64,000 bases of DNA, taken from assembly GCF_041734735.1 (NCBI RefSeq), contig NC_134878.1, positions 3,077,001 through 3,141,000 of the forward strand, written 5' to 3'. The position numbers and the translations under genes were made by a program. Numbering within the stretch: the stretch's first letter is position 1; every line of letters begins with the position of its first letter. Below are positions 1-12,906 of the stretch, piece by piece. The notes beneath the pieces were generated by a model. That model made no database searches and was not told the DNA's origin. It saw only the letters and a program-made list of their open reading frames with translations. This stretch comes from Babylonia areolata. Its lineage: Eukaryota; Mollusca; Gastropoda; Neogastropoda; Buccinidae.

Positions 1-3000
1 GCCGTCCTACACGTGGCAGTATCTGCACCTGTGGGACTGTGAGCGCCAGTAAGCAAGAGAGTGGGGAAGGGACTGCGCAACTCCTTCTCACTAAAAAAAC
101 GTCACCTGTACTGGTCAGGCAACCAGGCTAGTGGTCAGAACACGAGCTAGCCCTTCAACACCCAGCTTTTCCCAAGCCCTGCGGATATGGAGAAAGTGGT
201 AACTGGGACAGGCAGAGGATGCTGCTGGCAGTTCCTAATCATGACTCTGCACGCAGGCGGCTGTGGGGTGATGGTCGTCCGCCGTAGACTGGGGCAGATG
301 TGGCGCCCGTATCCTCCCACAATATCAAAGCAGCCCTTTTTAGGGACAGCACTGCTCTACCCACATGGAGAACGGGAGATAAAAGGATCCCTAAACAAAG
401 CCTGCCTCGCCTAGTACCTAGTAGGAAACCGCACCTACTTGGACATCCAACACTAACGGTCGAAAACAACAGAAGAAAAAAACCAGGAGTCGTGCCCTGA
501 CTCTGGGTGCTTGGAATGTTCGCACCCTTTTAGACAGAGACGACAGACCAGAAAGGCGCACAGTGCTCATTGCTAGAATGCTTGATCGCTACTTGGGTGG
601 ACATAGCAGCCCTGAGCGAAACCAGTTTGCCAGTGAAACCCAGCTGGAGGAAGCTGGAGGGGGCTACTCCTTCTGCTGCATTGGAAGCCAGATGGCACCC
701 CAAGAACCACAGACGTGGGCTTTGCCAATACGAACCAAACTTGCACGACAGCTTGACAGCCTTCCACGTGGGAGAAACGTTAGGCTGATGACCCTGCGTC
801 TGAAGCTGTCCGAGATTGCTTCTCCACAGTCATCAGCTGCTGTGCTCCAACGATTACCAACCCTGATGACATCAAAGAAAGCTTTCTACGAGGAGCTCAG
901 CCGCACCATTTCAGCGGTAGACAGAAAGGACAGGCTGATCATCCTTGGGGATTTCAATGCCCGCGTCGTTGTGGACTTCTCGTGGCCAAAAGTCCTAGGA
1001 CAGCACGGCACTGGCAAGTGCAACTCCAACGGACTGCTTTTGCTCTCGCTCTGCGCGCAGCATGGACTGACCATCACCAACACCCTCTTCCAACAAGCGG
1101 ACAAGTACAAGAACACATGGATGCACCCCCACTCCAAGCAGTGGCACATGCTGGACTATGTGACTGTCCGGCAGAGGGACAGAGGTGATGTTTCTATTAC
1201 ACGCTGCATGAGAGGAGCAGTCTGTTGGTCGGACCATCGCCTGGTACGCAGCAAGATGAACATCAGACTTGCATGCAAGCTCCAACCAGCCAGGCAGAAA
1301 CCCCCTGGGAAGCTGAACATCCACCGCCTCCCTATCTCCAAGGACGTGCAGCAGCAGCAAATCCAAGCAGCTCCCCATGAATTCCTGCATCGACTGATGT
1401 AGAAGAGGTGTGGAGCCACAAAGACTGGTTTGATGAGAACGACTCTGGAATCTCCAAGCTCCTGAACACACTGCACATATGGCATCAGGATCACATTTCC
1501 GATAAAGACTGCCAGAGAAGGAGAACCAGTTCTTGCAAACCAAGCAACTCGTACAGAAGAGGCTGCGTGAGATGAAGAACACCTGGGTGGGAGAGAAAGT
1601 CTGGAGAGCTTCAGTCTGCTGCTGATGTTCACGACATGAAGACCTTCCATGATGGTCTCCGAGCTGTGTATGGTCTGAGAGTCACAGGATCAACCCCTGT
1701 CCGAGCCTTGGACCAGACCACCCTCCTGACAGACAAGAAAGACGTCCTTGCCTGCTGCACTGAGCACTTCAACACCGTCCTCAACAGGGACCCGTCCGTA
1801 TCTGACGAGGTAATTGCAGCCCACCCACAGCTACTAGTCAGTGACTCGCTAGCTGCCCCTCCCACCAAGGCCGAGACCCGGAAGGCCCTAAAGCTGACAA
1901 CGTCAGGAAAAGCACCAGGAGCGGATGGAATCCAGGCTGACATCTACAAGTATGGAGGCGAGGTGTTGATAGACAAGCTGACCGCCCTGTTCCAGTCTAT
2001 TTGGGAGAGAGGGGAGGTTCCCCAGGATTTCAAGGATGCTTCTATTGTCCACATTTACAAACATCCTGCGATAACCACCGTGGAATCTCTCTCCTCTGCA
2101 TTGCCGGCAAAATCTTCGCCCGCATCATACTGAACAGACTGGTTGACCATGTCTCCAACACAGTCATCCCTGAAGCACAGTGCAGCTTCCGCTCAGGCAG
2201 GGGAACATGTGACATGGTGTTTGCTGTACGCCAGATGCAAGAGAAGTGCTGTGAGCAGAACAAGGAGCTCCACATGTCTTTGTAGACCTGACTAAGGCCT
2301 TCGACAGGGTGAACCCGCGTGGTCTGTGGAAGATTCTCCTCAAGTTCGGCTGCCCAGAGAGCCTAATCCAGCAGATTGCGTCATTCCACGATGGTATGCA
2401 GGCGAGAGTACAGGAAAATACTGACATGTCGGATCCGTTCCGTGTGGTAAATGGAGTGAAGCAGGGCTGCGTCCTGGCACCCACACTGTTCTCCATTCTC
2501 TTCTCTGCCATGCTGAATGATGCCTTCCAAGACTGTGACCGGGGCATCTACATTCAGTTTCGCACAGATGGCAAACTTTTCAACTTGCGGCGACTCCATG
2601 CCAGGTCCAGGGTGTTCGAAGCACTGTTGAGAGAGTTCCTCTTTGCTGATGACTGCGTGCTTGCTGCATACACCCATGAGGAAATGCAGTTCATTATGGA
2701 CAGGTTCTCAACCTCCTGCTGGCGCTCTGGACTCACCATCAGCCTCTGCAAGACCAAGTCCATGTACCAGCCAGCTAGCTCACAGAACGCCAGTGCCTCC
2801 CCCCACCTGCAATCAAGACTGATGACACAGAGATCAAGTCAGTCGACAAGTTTTGCTACTTGGGCAGCACCCTGTGCAGCAACGGAGCCCTTGATGCAGA
2901 AGTGACGCTGTGCATCGCCAAGGCCAGCTCCACCTTTGGCAGACTCAACAACAGGCTGTGGAACAACAAAGGCATCAGGCTCAGCACCAAAATCAAAACC

Positions 3001-3634
3001 TACAGAGCTGTTGTGCTGACCACCTTGTTGTACTGCTGTGAAACATGGACGACGTATCGCCGTCACATTCAACAACTTGGGCAGTTTCACCAGAGATGCC
3101 TATGAAAGATCCTTGGCATAAAGAGGCAAGACAGGGTCTCCAACCTCCAGGTCCTAGAGAGGAGCGGCCTGCCCAGTATCAAAAGCCTGCTGATTCAGTG
3201 CCAGCTGCGCTGGACGGGACACGTTGTCCGCATGACAGACAGCAGGATCCCGAAGATGCTTTTGTATGGCCAGCTGAAGGAAGGCCACCATGAACTTGGA
3301 AGACCCTGCAAGCGCTTCAAGGACACCTTGAAGACAAACCTCAAAGCCTGTGACATAGACATCGCTTCCTGGGAAACTGATGCCCTTGACCGCTCTCGCT
3401 AGAGGTTGCTGTGCTTTAGTGGCATAAAGACGTTTGAAAACAAGAGAACTCTGGCCATTAAGGAGAAGCGTGAGCGAAGGAAGCAGGGCTCAACTTCTGG
3501 AGACGTTTTCCCTTGCAACACCTGTGGCAAGTGCTGTGCATCCAGAATCGGCCTCTTCTCCCATATGAGGACACACACCGACAGATAAGCATGCCTGCCT
3601 ACTCATCTGTCGGTCCGACGGGAGACTCCATCAG
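1..3634 (+). mobile_element. RTE/BovB-like non-LTR retrotransposon (LINE), copy 1, cut by window edge
   Basis: An APE-type endonuclease (LIILGDFNARVVVD, SDHR) lies at about 560-1,400, followed by reverse transcriptase pieces: GKAPGADGIQADIYK at 1.9 kb, KAFDR about 2.3 kb, GVKQGCVLAPTLFS at 2.45 kb and FADDC at 2.64 kb. The end carries a C2H2 zinc finger (FPCNTCGKCCASR...HMRTH) at 3.5 kb. Frames are broken by several indels and stops, so it is dead. The 5' end lies outside the window; the 3' end is at GGAGACTCCATCA. It matches the copy at 44.1-48.5 kb closely. The clade is inferred from likeness of the endonuclease to the BovB-derived domain in CFDP2-like proteins. Confidence 0.85.
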
Positions 3635-4310
3635 GTAATGCGGGCATAATGTTCCCTTTAAAACTGGTTGGAAAGTAGTATTCCCATTGTGACTGGTACA
3701 GGGATACTGTTCCCGTTATAACTGATACGAGGATAATATTCCAGTTATAATTGGTACAGTGATAGTGTTCCCGTTATAGCTGGTTCGAGGATAATGTTCC
3801 CTTTATAACTGATGCGAGGATAATGTTCACGTTGTAACCGGTACTGGAATAACATCCGTATTATAACTGATACGGGGATAATGTTCCCGTTGTAAGTGGT
3901 TTAGTGATAGTATTCACATTATAACTGGTACGCTGAAACCGTTCCCGTTATAACTGATACATGGATAATGTTCCAGTTATAACCGATAGGGAAATTATGT
4001 TGCTGTTATACACGATGCAGGGATAATGTTCCCGCTATAACTGATACGGCGATAATCTTCCCGCTATAGCTGATACGGAGGTAATCTCTTCATAACTGAT
4101 ACGGCGATAATATTCCCGTAATAATCGGTATGAGGAAGTTCTTCCTGTTATAGTTAGTTTGTGGATAATGCTCACCTTACAGCTGGTGCAGGGATAAAAT
4201 TCCCCTCATAAATGGTAAAGGTTTGCTGCTCCCCTTATAATTGGTACAGGGATAACGTTCCCCGTATGATTGGTACAGGGATAAAGTTCCCCTTGTAAAT
4301 GATACAGAGC
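3635..4310. repeat. Minisatellite, ~30-32-bp unit
   Basis: About 20 diverged copies of a unit like GATAATGTTCCCGTTATAA plus CTGATACGG start exactly at the 3' end of the RTE-like LINE. Copies differ a lot, which suggests an old array. No coding signal. Confidence 0.85.
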
Positions 4311-6190
4311 TGTGCTTGGAGTCCTGTGCTATTTTTGCAGTGCTGTGCTATGCTTTGCAACGCTAGGCTATACTTTGCAATGCTGTGTTATACTTTCAGT
4401 GCTGTGCTATGCTTCGCAGTGCTGTGCTATACTTCATGGTGCTGTGCAATACTTCACAGTGCTGTGCTATACTTTACGGTGCTTTGCTATACTTTGCAGT
4501 GCTGTGCTATACTTCACGGTGCTGTGCTATACTTCACGGTGCTGTGCGATACTTCACAGTGCTGTGCGATACTTCACGGTGCTGTGCTTTGCTTCGCAGT
4601 GCTGTGCAATACTTCACGGTGCTGTGCGATACTTCACAGTGCTGTGCGATACTTCACAGTGCTGTGCGATACTTCACGGTGCTGTGCTTTGCTTCGCAGT
4701 GCTGTGCAATACTTCACGGTGCTGTGCTATACTTTGCAGTGCTATGCTATGCTTTGTGATTTGTGCTATGCTTCGCGGTGCTGTGCTATACTTCGAGGTG
4801 CTGTGCTATGCTTTGCAGTGCTGTGTTATGCTTTGTGATGTACTATACTTTGCAGTGCTGTGCTATACTTCGCGGTGTTGTGCTATGCTTCGCGGTGCTG
4901 TGTTACACTTCGCAGTGCTGTGTCATACTTCGCAGTGCTGGCTTACGCTTCGCAGTGCTATGTCATACTTTGCAGTGCTGGCTTATACTTCGCAATGCTG
5001 TGTTATACTTTGCAGTGCTGTGCTATGCTTTGAGATGTTGTGCTATACTTCGCGGTGCTGTGCTATACTTCGCAGTGCTGTGCTATGCTTTTTGATGTTG
5101 TGCTATACTTCGCGGTGCTTTGCTATGCTTTGTGATGTTGTGCTATACTTCGCAGTGCTGTGCTATATTTCACAGTGCTGTGCTATACTTTGCAGTGCTG
5201 TGCTATGCTTTGTGATGTTGTGCTATACTTCGCAGTGCTGTGCTATACTTTGCAGTGCCGTGCAATGCTTTGTGATGTTGTGCTATACTTCGCAGTGCTG
5301 TGCTATATTTCACAGTGCTGTGCTATACTTTGCAGTGCTGTGCCATGCTTTGTGATGTTGTGCTATACTTCGCAGTGCTGTGCTATATTTCACAGTGCTG
5401 TGCTATACTTTGCAGTGCTGTGCCATGCTTTGTGATGTTGTGCTATACTTCGCAGTGCTGTGCTATACTTCACAGTGCTGTGCTATACTTTGCAGTGCTG
5501 TGCTATGCTTTGTGATGTTGTGCTATACTTCACAGTGCTGTACTATACTTTGCAGTGCTGTGCCATGCTTTGTGATGTTGTGCTATACTTCGCAGTGCTG
5601 TGCTATACATCGCAGTGCTGGCCTATACTTTGCAGTGCTGTGCTATACTTTGCAGTGCTGTGCTATGCTTTGAAGTGTTGTGCTATAACTTGCAGTGCAG
5701 TGCTATACTTCGCAGTGCTTTGCTATGCTTCGCGGTGCTGTGCTATACTTCACGGTGCTGTGTTATGCTTCGCAGTGCTGTGCTATACTTCGAGGTGCTG
5801 TGTTATACTTTGCAGTGCTATGCTATTCTTTGTGATGTTGTGCTATACTTGGCAGTGCTGTGCTGTACTTCGCGGTGTTGTGCTATGCTTAACGGTGCTG
5901 TGTTACACTTCGCAGTGCTGTGTTATACTTCGCGGTGCTGTGCTATACTTCGCAGTGCTGTGCTATGCTTTGTGATGTTGTGCTATACTTTGCAGTGCTG
6001 TGCTATGCATTGAAGTGTTGTGCTATACTTTGCAGTGCTGTGCTATACTTTGTAGAGCTGTGCTATACTTTGCAGTGTTGTGCTATACTTTGAAGTGCTG
6101 TGCTATACTTTTGCAATGCTGTGCTATACTTTGTAGAGCTGTGAAATACTTTGTAGTGCTGTGCTATACTTTGTAGTGCTACTCTACGCT
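4311..6190. repeat. Minisatellite, 20-bp unit (~94 copies) with higher-order blocks
   Basis: The unit GTGCTGTGCTATACTTCGCA repeats for almost 1.9 kb. Between 5.1 and 5.6 kb 80-bp blocks ending in TTTGTGATGTTG recur, a higher-order structure from recent expansion. Because the unit rarely contains stops, long + strand open frames arise in all three frames (Cys/Leu/Ala/Tyr-rich); these are not genes. It ends about 140 bp before the transmembrane exon of the cyclase. Confidence 0.93.
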
Positions 6191-6333
6191 AATGCTACTG
6201 TTTGCTTTGCTTTGCAATGCTTTTTCTGCCGTGATGTAGTGTTGGGTTAAGTTACAGACTGGTGTATGCTGTGTCATGTTACATTAACACTGGACATCCT
6301 GACTGGCTGCTCTGTGTGTTCACCGCTGTGCAG

Positions 6334-6482
6334 AGTGTGGAGACGGGCGGTGTCAGGGGGAGGAGGACTGCCAAAGCTGCTCCACAGACTGCGGCCATTG
6401 CACACCGGGCGAGGCGCCCACCGTCATCTACGTTGTCTGCATCTCCATCCTCCTGCTCATCTTCGCTCTGGCCCTTCTGCTG
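6334..6482 (+). CDS. Guanylate cyclase exon 1 in window: Cys-rich stalk and transmembrane helix
   Basis: The exon opens after a tgtgcag acceptor with two bases of a split codon, then reads CGDGRCQGEEDC...CSTDCGHC. This Cys-dense knot sits just outside the membrane in invertebrate receptor cyclases (family pattern CGDG.C...EDC..C..DCG.C). It is followed by TPGEAPT and about 20 uninterrupted hydrophobic residues (VIYVVCISILLLIFALALLL), the single membrane span. The donor is ctg|gtgcgt at 6,483, phase 0, which matches the next exon. The ectodomain exons that should precede it are not in the window. The 2 kb upstream is minisatellite. Confidence 0.9.
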
Positions 6483-6499
6483 GTGCGTCGGGTGACTGA

Positions 6500-9470
6500 C
6501 ACGTGGGGAGGGGGGATGCAAGGGAGGGAAGGGGGTGTAGGGGGCAGGATGGTGGAGGAAGGTTGCATCAAAATGGGGGCCAGGTGTTGGGGGAGGGACA
6601 GGGGAAAGAGGGTTAGGGTTGGCTCACACATGTTTGTTCTTCTCTCTGAAGGGTGCAGCAAAGTATGGATAACACATGAGGCATTGTTGTTTTTTGTTTG
6701 TTTGATATTTGTCTGCTTTGTTCTTAGGTTGTTATTTTTGTGTGAGTAACAAACCAGTGCACTGCTGTCCAGTACAGATCTCTGAAGAGTTGAGCTTGCT
6801 TGTCTGTCTTCGTTGACATTAGTCATTCAGGTGACCATAAGTCCCCCACCCCGTTACCCCGGCGGGAAGGAGAGGGGGGATTTTTCATTGTTTCCCGAAG
6901 GTTTGATCAATTTGCCATCCAAACATTACGGTATGAATACACCAGGGTATGGTTTAAGAATATACTGTTTTTGTATTGTCGTGAAAGTGTGTGATCAACA
7001 CAAATGATATGTTGTTATTAGTGAAGTGTTCAGTTTGATAAAGATAAGGCTTGTAGAGCTTCAGTTTATACTAACCAGCCATCTAATATCAGGAATGACC
7101 AGCTAAAATGTACCAGGGCGTTATAAGCGTTCTATTCCTGACCCAAACTTGAAGTATCGCGTCGTCGCAATTTACAACAACGTTTAATTTTGTAAGCAAC
7201 ACATCATTGTTGATAATTCATGTGTCCATACAACCCACTCACATCAGCAGGGTGATTTCCCACAATATCTGTTTTACAGTTTGGTAATTCATGTGTCCAT
7301 ACACTCCACTCACATCAGCAGGGTGATTTCCCACAATATCTGTTTTACAGTTTGGTCGTTTTTCTGTCCATAATTGCCTGTCTCATATAACTTCGATTGC
7401 AGTTTAGGAATCCAGATAATGATTTTTTTAAACTCTTTTCTTTGGCAGTTGCGAAAGGTGTGGCCAACACAAATAGCAGACAGTTGAAATTTATTTACAT
7501 AATTTAACTCTTGTCATCCCAGTTGAATCACAGAACAGATCACTGAGTTGTTCATATACACTTCCAGACTCTGCCGTCTGTCGTTTCTTGCCATCAAGAA
7601 CCTCTTTCATATACTTCGCACATGAATAGCATACTTTGAAAGTTTCTTTGGTTTTTCTCTATTTTGAGGACATTAGGATGCCCATTTGCGTCCTCGGAAT
7701 GTTCCTTTGCACCCGCTGAGTCTTTGAGAAACTGTCCCAGAAGTTTCCCTAGAATTTCCAGCATGGATGCGGGGTCTTATGGCATGGTTTTTATGTTTCC
7801 CGGCCACAAAAGACACCGGCACAAATGCCCGACTGAAATTGTCTCTAAAGCCTGTTCCTGTCATGAGTTTTCCCAGAGTACCAAGGAACGAATAAGTGAA
7901 GCGAAACACACCAAGACATACAACATTCTTCTGGGAGTGTTTATTTTGCCAAAATGGCCATGAGTGCTTTCGTTACAACTGTAAGGTAAAATGTGACAAA
8001 GGCATACTCCTGACCCAGCTGTCTTGTAGCGTTCAGTGACACCTGCAGAACGTGTTGCACCATTATGTTTTTGACAGGTCGAAAAACAGGATTCAGCAGA
8101 CAACTGGTGACTGCTTCTGCACATTGGCCAGATTCGTTCCAGTGGGCTACACCCAACCTGCTAATTACGTAATGTATATCTGGTCAAATAGGAATTTGGA
8201 CTTAGCAGCGTCATCTGCAGAAAGTCGAATGGGGATACGAGTATCAACTATTTTGAGTACAGGCTCCACCTTTCTGTTTGTGAAACATGGCTGGAGCTCT
8301 GGAGGCTGATAGTGAAGGCTAGGTGTGTGATTCGATGAAGAATGTGTGTCACTGAGCATGGGTGCCTGGGCCTAGTTTTCAGAGTTCCTTGGTACTTCTT
8401 GAATGGCAGTTCCATCATGTGAATGTGTTGTTCCAGATCCTGATCCTGTCTCCTGTAAATCAGCGTGGTCTCTGCAGGGGTGAATAACCATAGAATCGGC
8501 AGAGGTGGTTTCTGGCTGCTAGCTGCCACTGTAAAGTCCACTGTAGCAGGCTGCACTTACAAGTTCAATGGCACAACTAAGACATACAGTGGCCGAAGTG
8601 GTTCAAAATAATTATGTATGCTGACAAATTTAGCGCTGCCTGTTAGATGGCAGTGCCAAGAACAACGTACCCTGGCATTACCACTTTCAACTTGTGAAAA
8701 CATAACATACGTCTTGCGAAAAAGAGGCAATATTTTGTATCAGGAGCATTTTTCTTTCCAATCAGAACACTTTCCATTGTCCTTTGCGGAATCAGAGACC
8801 TTTTGTTATTCAGTAAAAAATAATCATAAAAAAAAACAAATAAAAAAAAGACACCATAGTTGGTGGCTAGTGACTCACTGAAGATTCTCTATAACTGAAA
8901 GAGACAGCGGTGATTCAGGGCTGCCCATTCCAGTCGTCTGTTCTCTGATGAGTATAGTAACTCATTCCGTTATCTGGAGCTTCAAAACCTGTTTTGTCCC
9001 AAAATGTGCAGTCCTGTAGTTTGGATTGTGAAACTGTGGGGTGTTTCTCTTGCGTACACGACACGTCTCTCAGCATTGATACACAGTCCACTTCGTCTTC
9101 GCCAGTGGTGCTCTTTTCCATTTACTTGCACACACGGTAAAAATGGTCCCCGTGGTCCTCCTTTTGCTCTGTAAATGATTTGTCTCTTCTACCATGTCTG
9201 TCCACGTGCCTCAGAATTAAGTCCCTTATGAAAGATTTTGTTGTAGTGTGTTTCCCGTGCCACAAGGTCTGACCCTCGGTTAAAGTAGCTGCCTCTTTAA
9301 TCGAAACTTCAGCAGTTTTGCCACACTTTCCCCCCCATTTTACAGCTCAGGTGTGGGTTTATGGCGTTTCAAATCCACCATATCTCTGCACAATAACTTG
9401 AAGGTGGCTGAATCTGACAGTCGAACAATCTGAAAAATATTTCGGTTGAACGCTCTCCAATTGACTAAAG
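6500..9470. other. Intron 1 sequence: mostly unique, one 71-bp duplication
   Basis: No host exon was recognised here. A G-rich stretch follows the exon 1 donor (6.5-6.62 kb). A 71-bp unit is duplicated in tandem at 7,214-7,355 (TAATTCATGTGTCCATACA). A decayed minus-strand coding remnant at about 7.66-8.56 kb is listed separately. 8.6-9.4 kb is AT-rich with no clear signal. Confidence 0.6.
7664..8556 (-). pseudogene. Decayed fragment of an unidentified invertebrate multi-copy gene family
   Basis: Minus-strand pieces read QLGQEYAFVTFYLTVVTKAL and, in another frame, VDFTVAASSQKPPLPILW. The QEYA.VT.D pattern recalls a family of long uncharacterised proteins present in many copies in marine invertebrate genomes; this likeness is from memory and weak. 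Frames change often and no intact stretch exceeds about 100 codons. It may belong to a mobile element. Function unknown. Confidence 0.3.
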
Positions 9471-9488
9471 TAATTTATCATAGCTGTA

Positions 9489-9690
<202 letters not shown>

Positions 9691-9699
9691 ATGTTGCAG

Positions 9700-9784
9700 T
9701 ATTACTGTCAGCGACGGCACAACTCCCTGGCTGACAAAACGTGGATCGTGGAACCCCATGAGATCTTCGCCAATGAATTGGGCG
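9700..9784 (+). CDS. Guanylate cyclase exon 2: juxtamembrane cytoplasmic segment
   Basis: After an atgttgcag acceptor the frame reads YYCQRRHNSLADKTWIVEPH and then EIFANELG, ending one base into a codon at a strong gtgagt donor. A basic stretch followed by W-I-V and an acidic helix is what follows the membrane span in receptor cyclases; it links the span to the kinase-homology domain. Phase 0 in and phase 1 out fit exon 1 and exon 3. A CA/TA/C-run microsatellite cluster ends about 20 bp before the acceptor and may affect its use. Confidence 0.88.
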
Positions 9785-9864
9785 GTGAGTTCTCAGTTAT
9801 TAGCACTGTTCCCTCTAACCCTGGGCCCCGTGTTGGCCTTGTTGTATTGCGCTAGACTAGGAAC

Positions 9865-10085
9865 ATGCTGACTAGCAAGCGACCAAAATTTCAGACGGAA
9901 CCAGTTATCAAGAACAGTGTGAAAATATGGACGCCTGAGAGTGTGGATGAACTGAAAGCGTGTTACGAATGCACAGAATGGAATGTATTGCTTGAATTAT
10001 GTGACATTGTGGACGAAACTACTGATGTTATATCATCGTATATAGGTCTTTTTCAGGAAATGGTGTAATTCCTGTCCCAGATCAT
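9865..10085 (+). mobile_element. LINE fragment (Rex1/CR1-like), pre-RT region
   Basis: One open stretch reads RPKFQTEPVIKNSVKIWTPE, then DELKACYECTEWNVL and DVISSYIGLFQEMV. This is the segment between endonuclease and reverse transcriptase in Rex1/CR1-like LINEs (pattern V..W..E....L..C...TDW......D....TD....YI). It is isolated and truncated on both sides. Confidence 0.55.
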
Positions 10086-11994
10086 TACTGACATATGGAT
10101 GTGTTGCATGAATGCGCCAGATTATCATAATTACTGTTTTTAATTGAATGCATTTCACTCAGTATTTGACAAGTATAAAAACTTGATATTCCACCATTTT
10201 CTTGTAGAAAATTTGTGTTGTGTGGTATGGAGGGGTTAAAATATGGCTGTCCCCACACAGGTGGACAACTTTCGTAGGCTGCAGGAAGTGTTAAAAAGAA
10301 AAGGTGTGAATATTTCAATTTTAGCAATGAATTCCCTCACTCGCATAGAACCCATGATCATAAACATGCTGATTTTAAGAATTGTTTATTATTTTTCTCT
10401 TAATTATGAAAACCAAAAATTACGTGTCCCCAGATATGATGTCATTCCTCTTACGGAGGCATAAAAGGTGCCATTCAAACTGAATGTTCACTGAAATCAC
10501 CCTGTGACTGTTTTTTTGCTATGGTGTGATTTCGAGTGTTCTAGGTATGAGATTTCATTTTTCACTGTCATTACTGTTACCAACGGCAAACCAAGATACA
10601 ACGAGCACACAAAACATAAAATATTTAATAATAAGATGAATATGATTCAATGTGATTGGTAACAGAAAAGTAAATAATAAGATGAATATAATTCAATGTG
10701 ATTGGTAACAGAAAAGTAAGTTTTTCCACAAAAATAAAGAAATCAATAATTCCTAACCAATGCTCTGTCATTCCTCTTACCGTCATTACTGTTTTGAAAG
10801 GAGCAGTAACAGGAACGACATACTGATAACACCAATGATAAAACTATATGAAGAAAACTAATGACACCCATGACATGATTCGTTCTTTTTGACGTACTTG
10901 TGTAAACAAATTGAGTCTATGTTTTAACGCAGTGTTCGGTTGTCTGTGTGTCTGTATGTCCGTGGTAAACTTTAACATTGCCATTTTCTCTGCAAATACT
11001 TTGTCAATTGACACCAAATTTGGCATAAAAATAGGAAAAATTCAGTTCGTTCCAGTCATTGTGTTTAAAACAATATTGCACCTCTGGGATGAGCACTGAA
11101 AATAAAAAAAGAAGCCAGATTATATGCAAATTGAATTTACTGTTATGTATATATCTTTTTTTTTTAATTCTCTAAACTTGGCACTTTGATATGATATTCT
11201 GACACAGCATCAAGAGCAGTCATTTTTATCATTTTTTGTTCAAACAGGAACTTTTGCTAAGCATTTTGCTGGTGCATGTCTTTGGTGCACCTAGTAAAAA
11301 AGGAAATTAATCTGTAATTAATGCTAGGGGGTTTATTTGCTTTAAACTGATCTCTCTCATCTTAAACATTACATTTTGAAATTATACTCAATACATAAAA
11401 AGCTTGTGTGTTTTACTCTCAGTGTACAGGGCTTTCACTATGTTCATTCGCCCAAGTGGTCTTTTTCGGAAAATACTAAAGTCAATACGACGAGTGGACT
11501 TTATAGATCTATTGGCTGAGCCCTGAGGGTCATGGGCAAAAATCAGTTGCGTACACATATTTATACATATTCAAAGCGCGTGCTTATATTTCTCGCGAAC
11601 GCGAATGACGCCATTTTGTTTCAATTTCTTGACTAATCCTATATTCAATCAACAATACAGGATAACATGTGATGGAAAGTTGGAGAAGGAGACTGTTAAA
11701 TATTTATTCTTGAGACTGTTAAATATTTATTCAGAGAAAGATTTGTGAACGCCTCATCACTTACTGGATTATGCCCCAAACTGCCATAAAAATATCAACA
11801 AAATCAGTCGAAATTCACAGTTAAAAATAATAAACCATGAGAGTTAATACCCTTGATGAAACGTAAAAATTTCCAGTCTTGACTTTTCTCAAAATTAAGT
11901 CATGCGACGTTTAGAAGTACTTGTACTTGGCTCTACATGTTATTAGTTTAACAAAATACTCAATTTTCATATCAACTTTAAAACTATAAAACTA
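10086..11994. other. Intron 2, AT-rich stretch with a tandem duplication and dispersed-repeat-like DNA
   Basis: No gene seen. A 46-48-bp unit (AATAATAAGATGAATAT...) is duplicated at about 10,622-10,720. 11,340-11,700 (GATCTCTCTCATCTTAAAC onward) resembles 56,565-56,760 in wording and order, so both may be copies of one old dispersed element. Otherwise no signal. Confidence 0.5.
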
Positions 11995-12906
11995 GAATGA
12001 ACATAAAAGACTAGCCGCCGTGGCGAAGTGGTTAGCGTCGCGGACTGACGGCTGGGAGGACGCGGATTCGAATCCCAGCGGAGGTGGGTTTTTCGGCCCG
12101 TTGCCGGCTCCTACCCAGAGTTGAGTGTGCTGTGGGCTTAAATGGGGAGACTGGGACCACACAGTCGAGTGTCATCCACTTCAAGGATGCGTCTTTGGGT
12201 GTGTTGCTCAAATTACTTGACCAACACTGCAAGTGTCTGTATCTCTCGGGCCTGGTTAACGCCGGGATATCATTATGACAGGAAGCGTAGAGTACAGCCT
12301 TGTCACGCAGTCCCAAACCAAAATGGACCTCCATAGCAACATCGTCATCATCATCGTCATCCTCCTCCTCCTTCATCGTCATCAATATAAACAAAATAGT
12401 CTCAAAGTCTGTGGCCTTTCATGCCCTGCTCTCATGGTGACCTCAGTTCGATACCCCTCCACTTCTGTGCTTGGGGTGAGTCTTGTCAATGTCGTCAGTA
12501 TCGGCGGATTCGTCGGGGGCTGTTGTTTGAGGGACGTGGTGGCGGTCTCCACTCTGGGAGGGACACTCACTCAGTCTGGCTCCGCGACTGAACCATTATT
12601 GTCGTTAGTAGGGGGCTTAGTAGGTGGTGTTCTAAGTACGTAAAATCAGAACAGGCACCACTGAACACCACCGAAGTGACTCAGCAGCAGTGCAGGGTCT
12701 CCTCTGGTGTGTGGCCTCCTGGTGACCTAACATCGATGGTTCCCTGTGGACTGCCGACGCTGGAACTGCGACGGACGAACCCGGGTGTGGCCGTGTATGG
12801 GAGAATCTAAATGAGCGGCGTGGGAGTAATGCCACTGAAACGGTGCAGATGATGGGGCAGCAACAAAAAAAAAAAAAAAGGAAAAAAAAAGAATGAACAT
12901 AAAAGA
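11995..12906 (+). mobile_element. tRNA-headed retroposon with 16-bp target-site duplication and poly(A) tail
   Basis: GAATGAACATAAAAGA is present at 11,995-12,010 and 12,891-12,906. Between them lies an 880-bp insert that begins with a tRNA-like head (A box TGGCGAAGTGGTTAGCG, B box GATTCGAATCC), passes an ATC-rich tract at about 12,345-12,380, and ends in an A-rich tail (12,865-12,890). This is a full insertion by LINE machinery. The half after the ATC tract has a second B-box-like GTTCGATACC, so it may be a SINE dimer or a SINE fused to other sequence. The perfect duplication implies a fairly young insertion. Confidence 0.85.

Noticed and set aside
4311-5975. Long + strand open frames (up to 347 codons, Cys/Leu/Ala/Tyr-rich)
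   Set aside because: They lie wholly inside the 20-bp minisatellite and are open in all three frames; no start context, splice sites or conserved domain.
12013-12085. Functional tRNA gene
   Set aside because: A and B boxes are present but acceptor-stem pairing is poor and the copy is the head of a retroposon with target duplications; the same holds at 17.92, 22.33, 27.1 and 61.7 kb.
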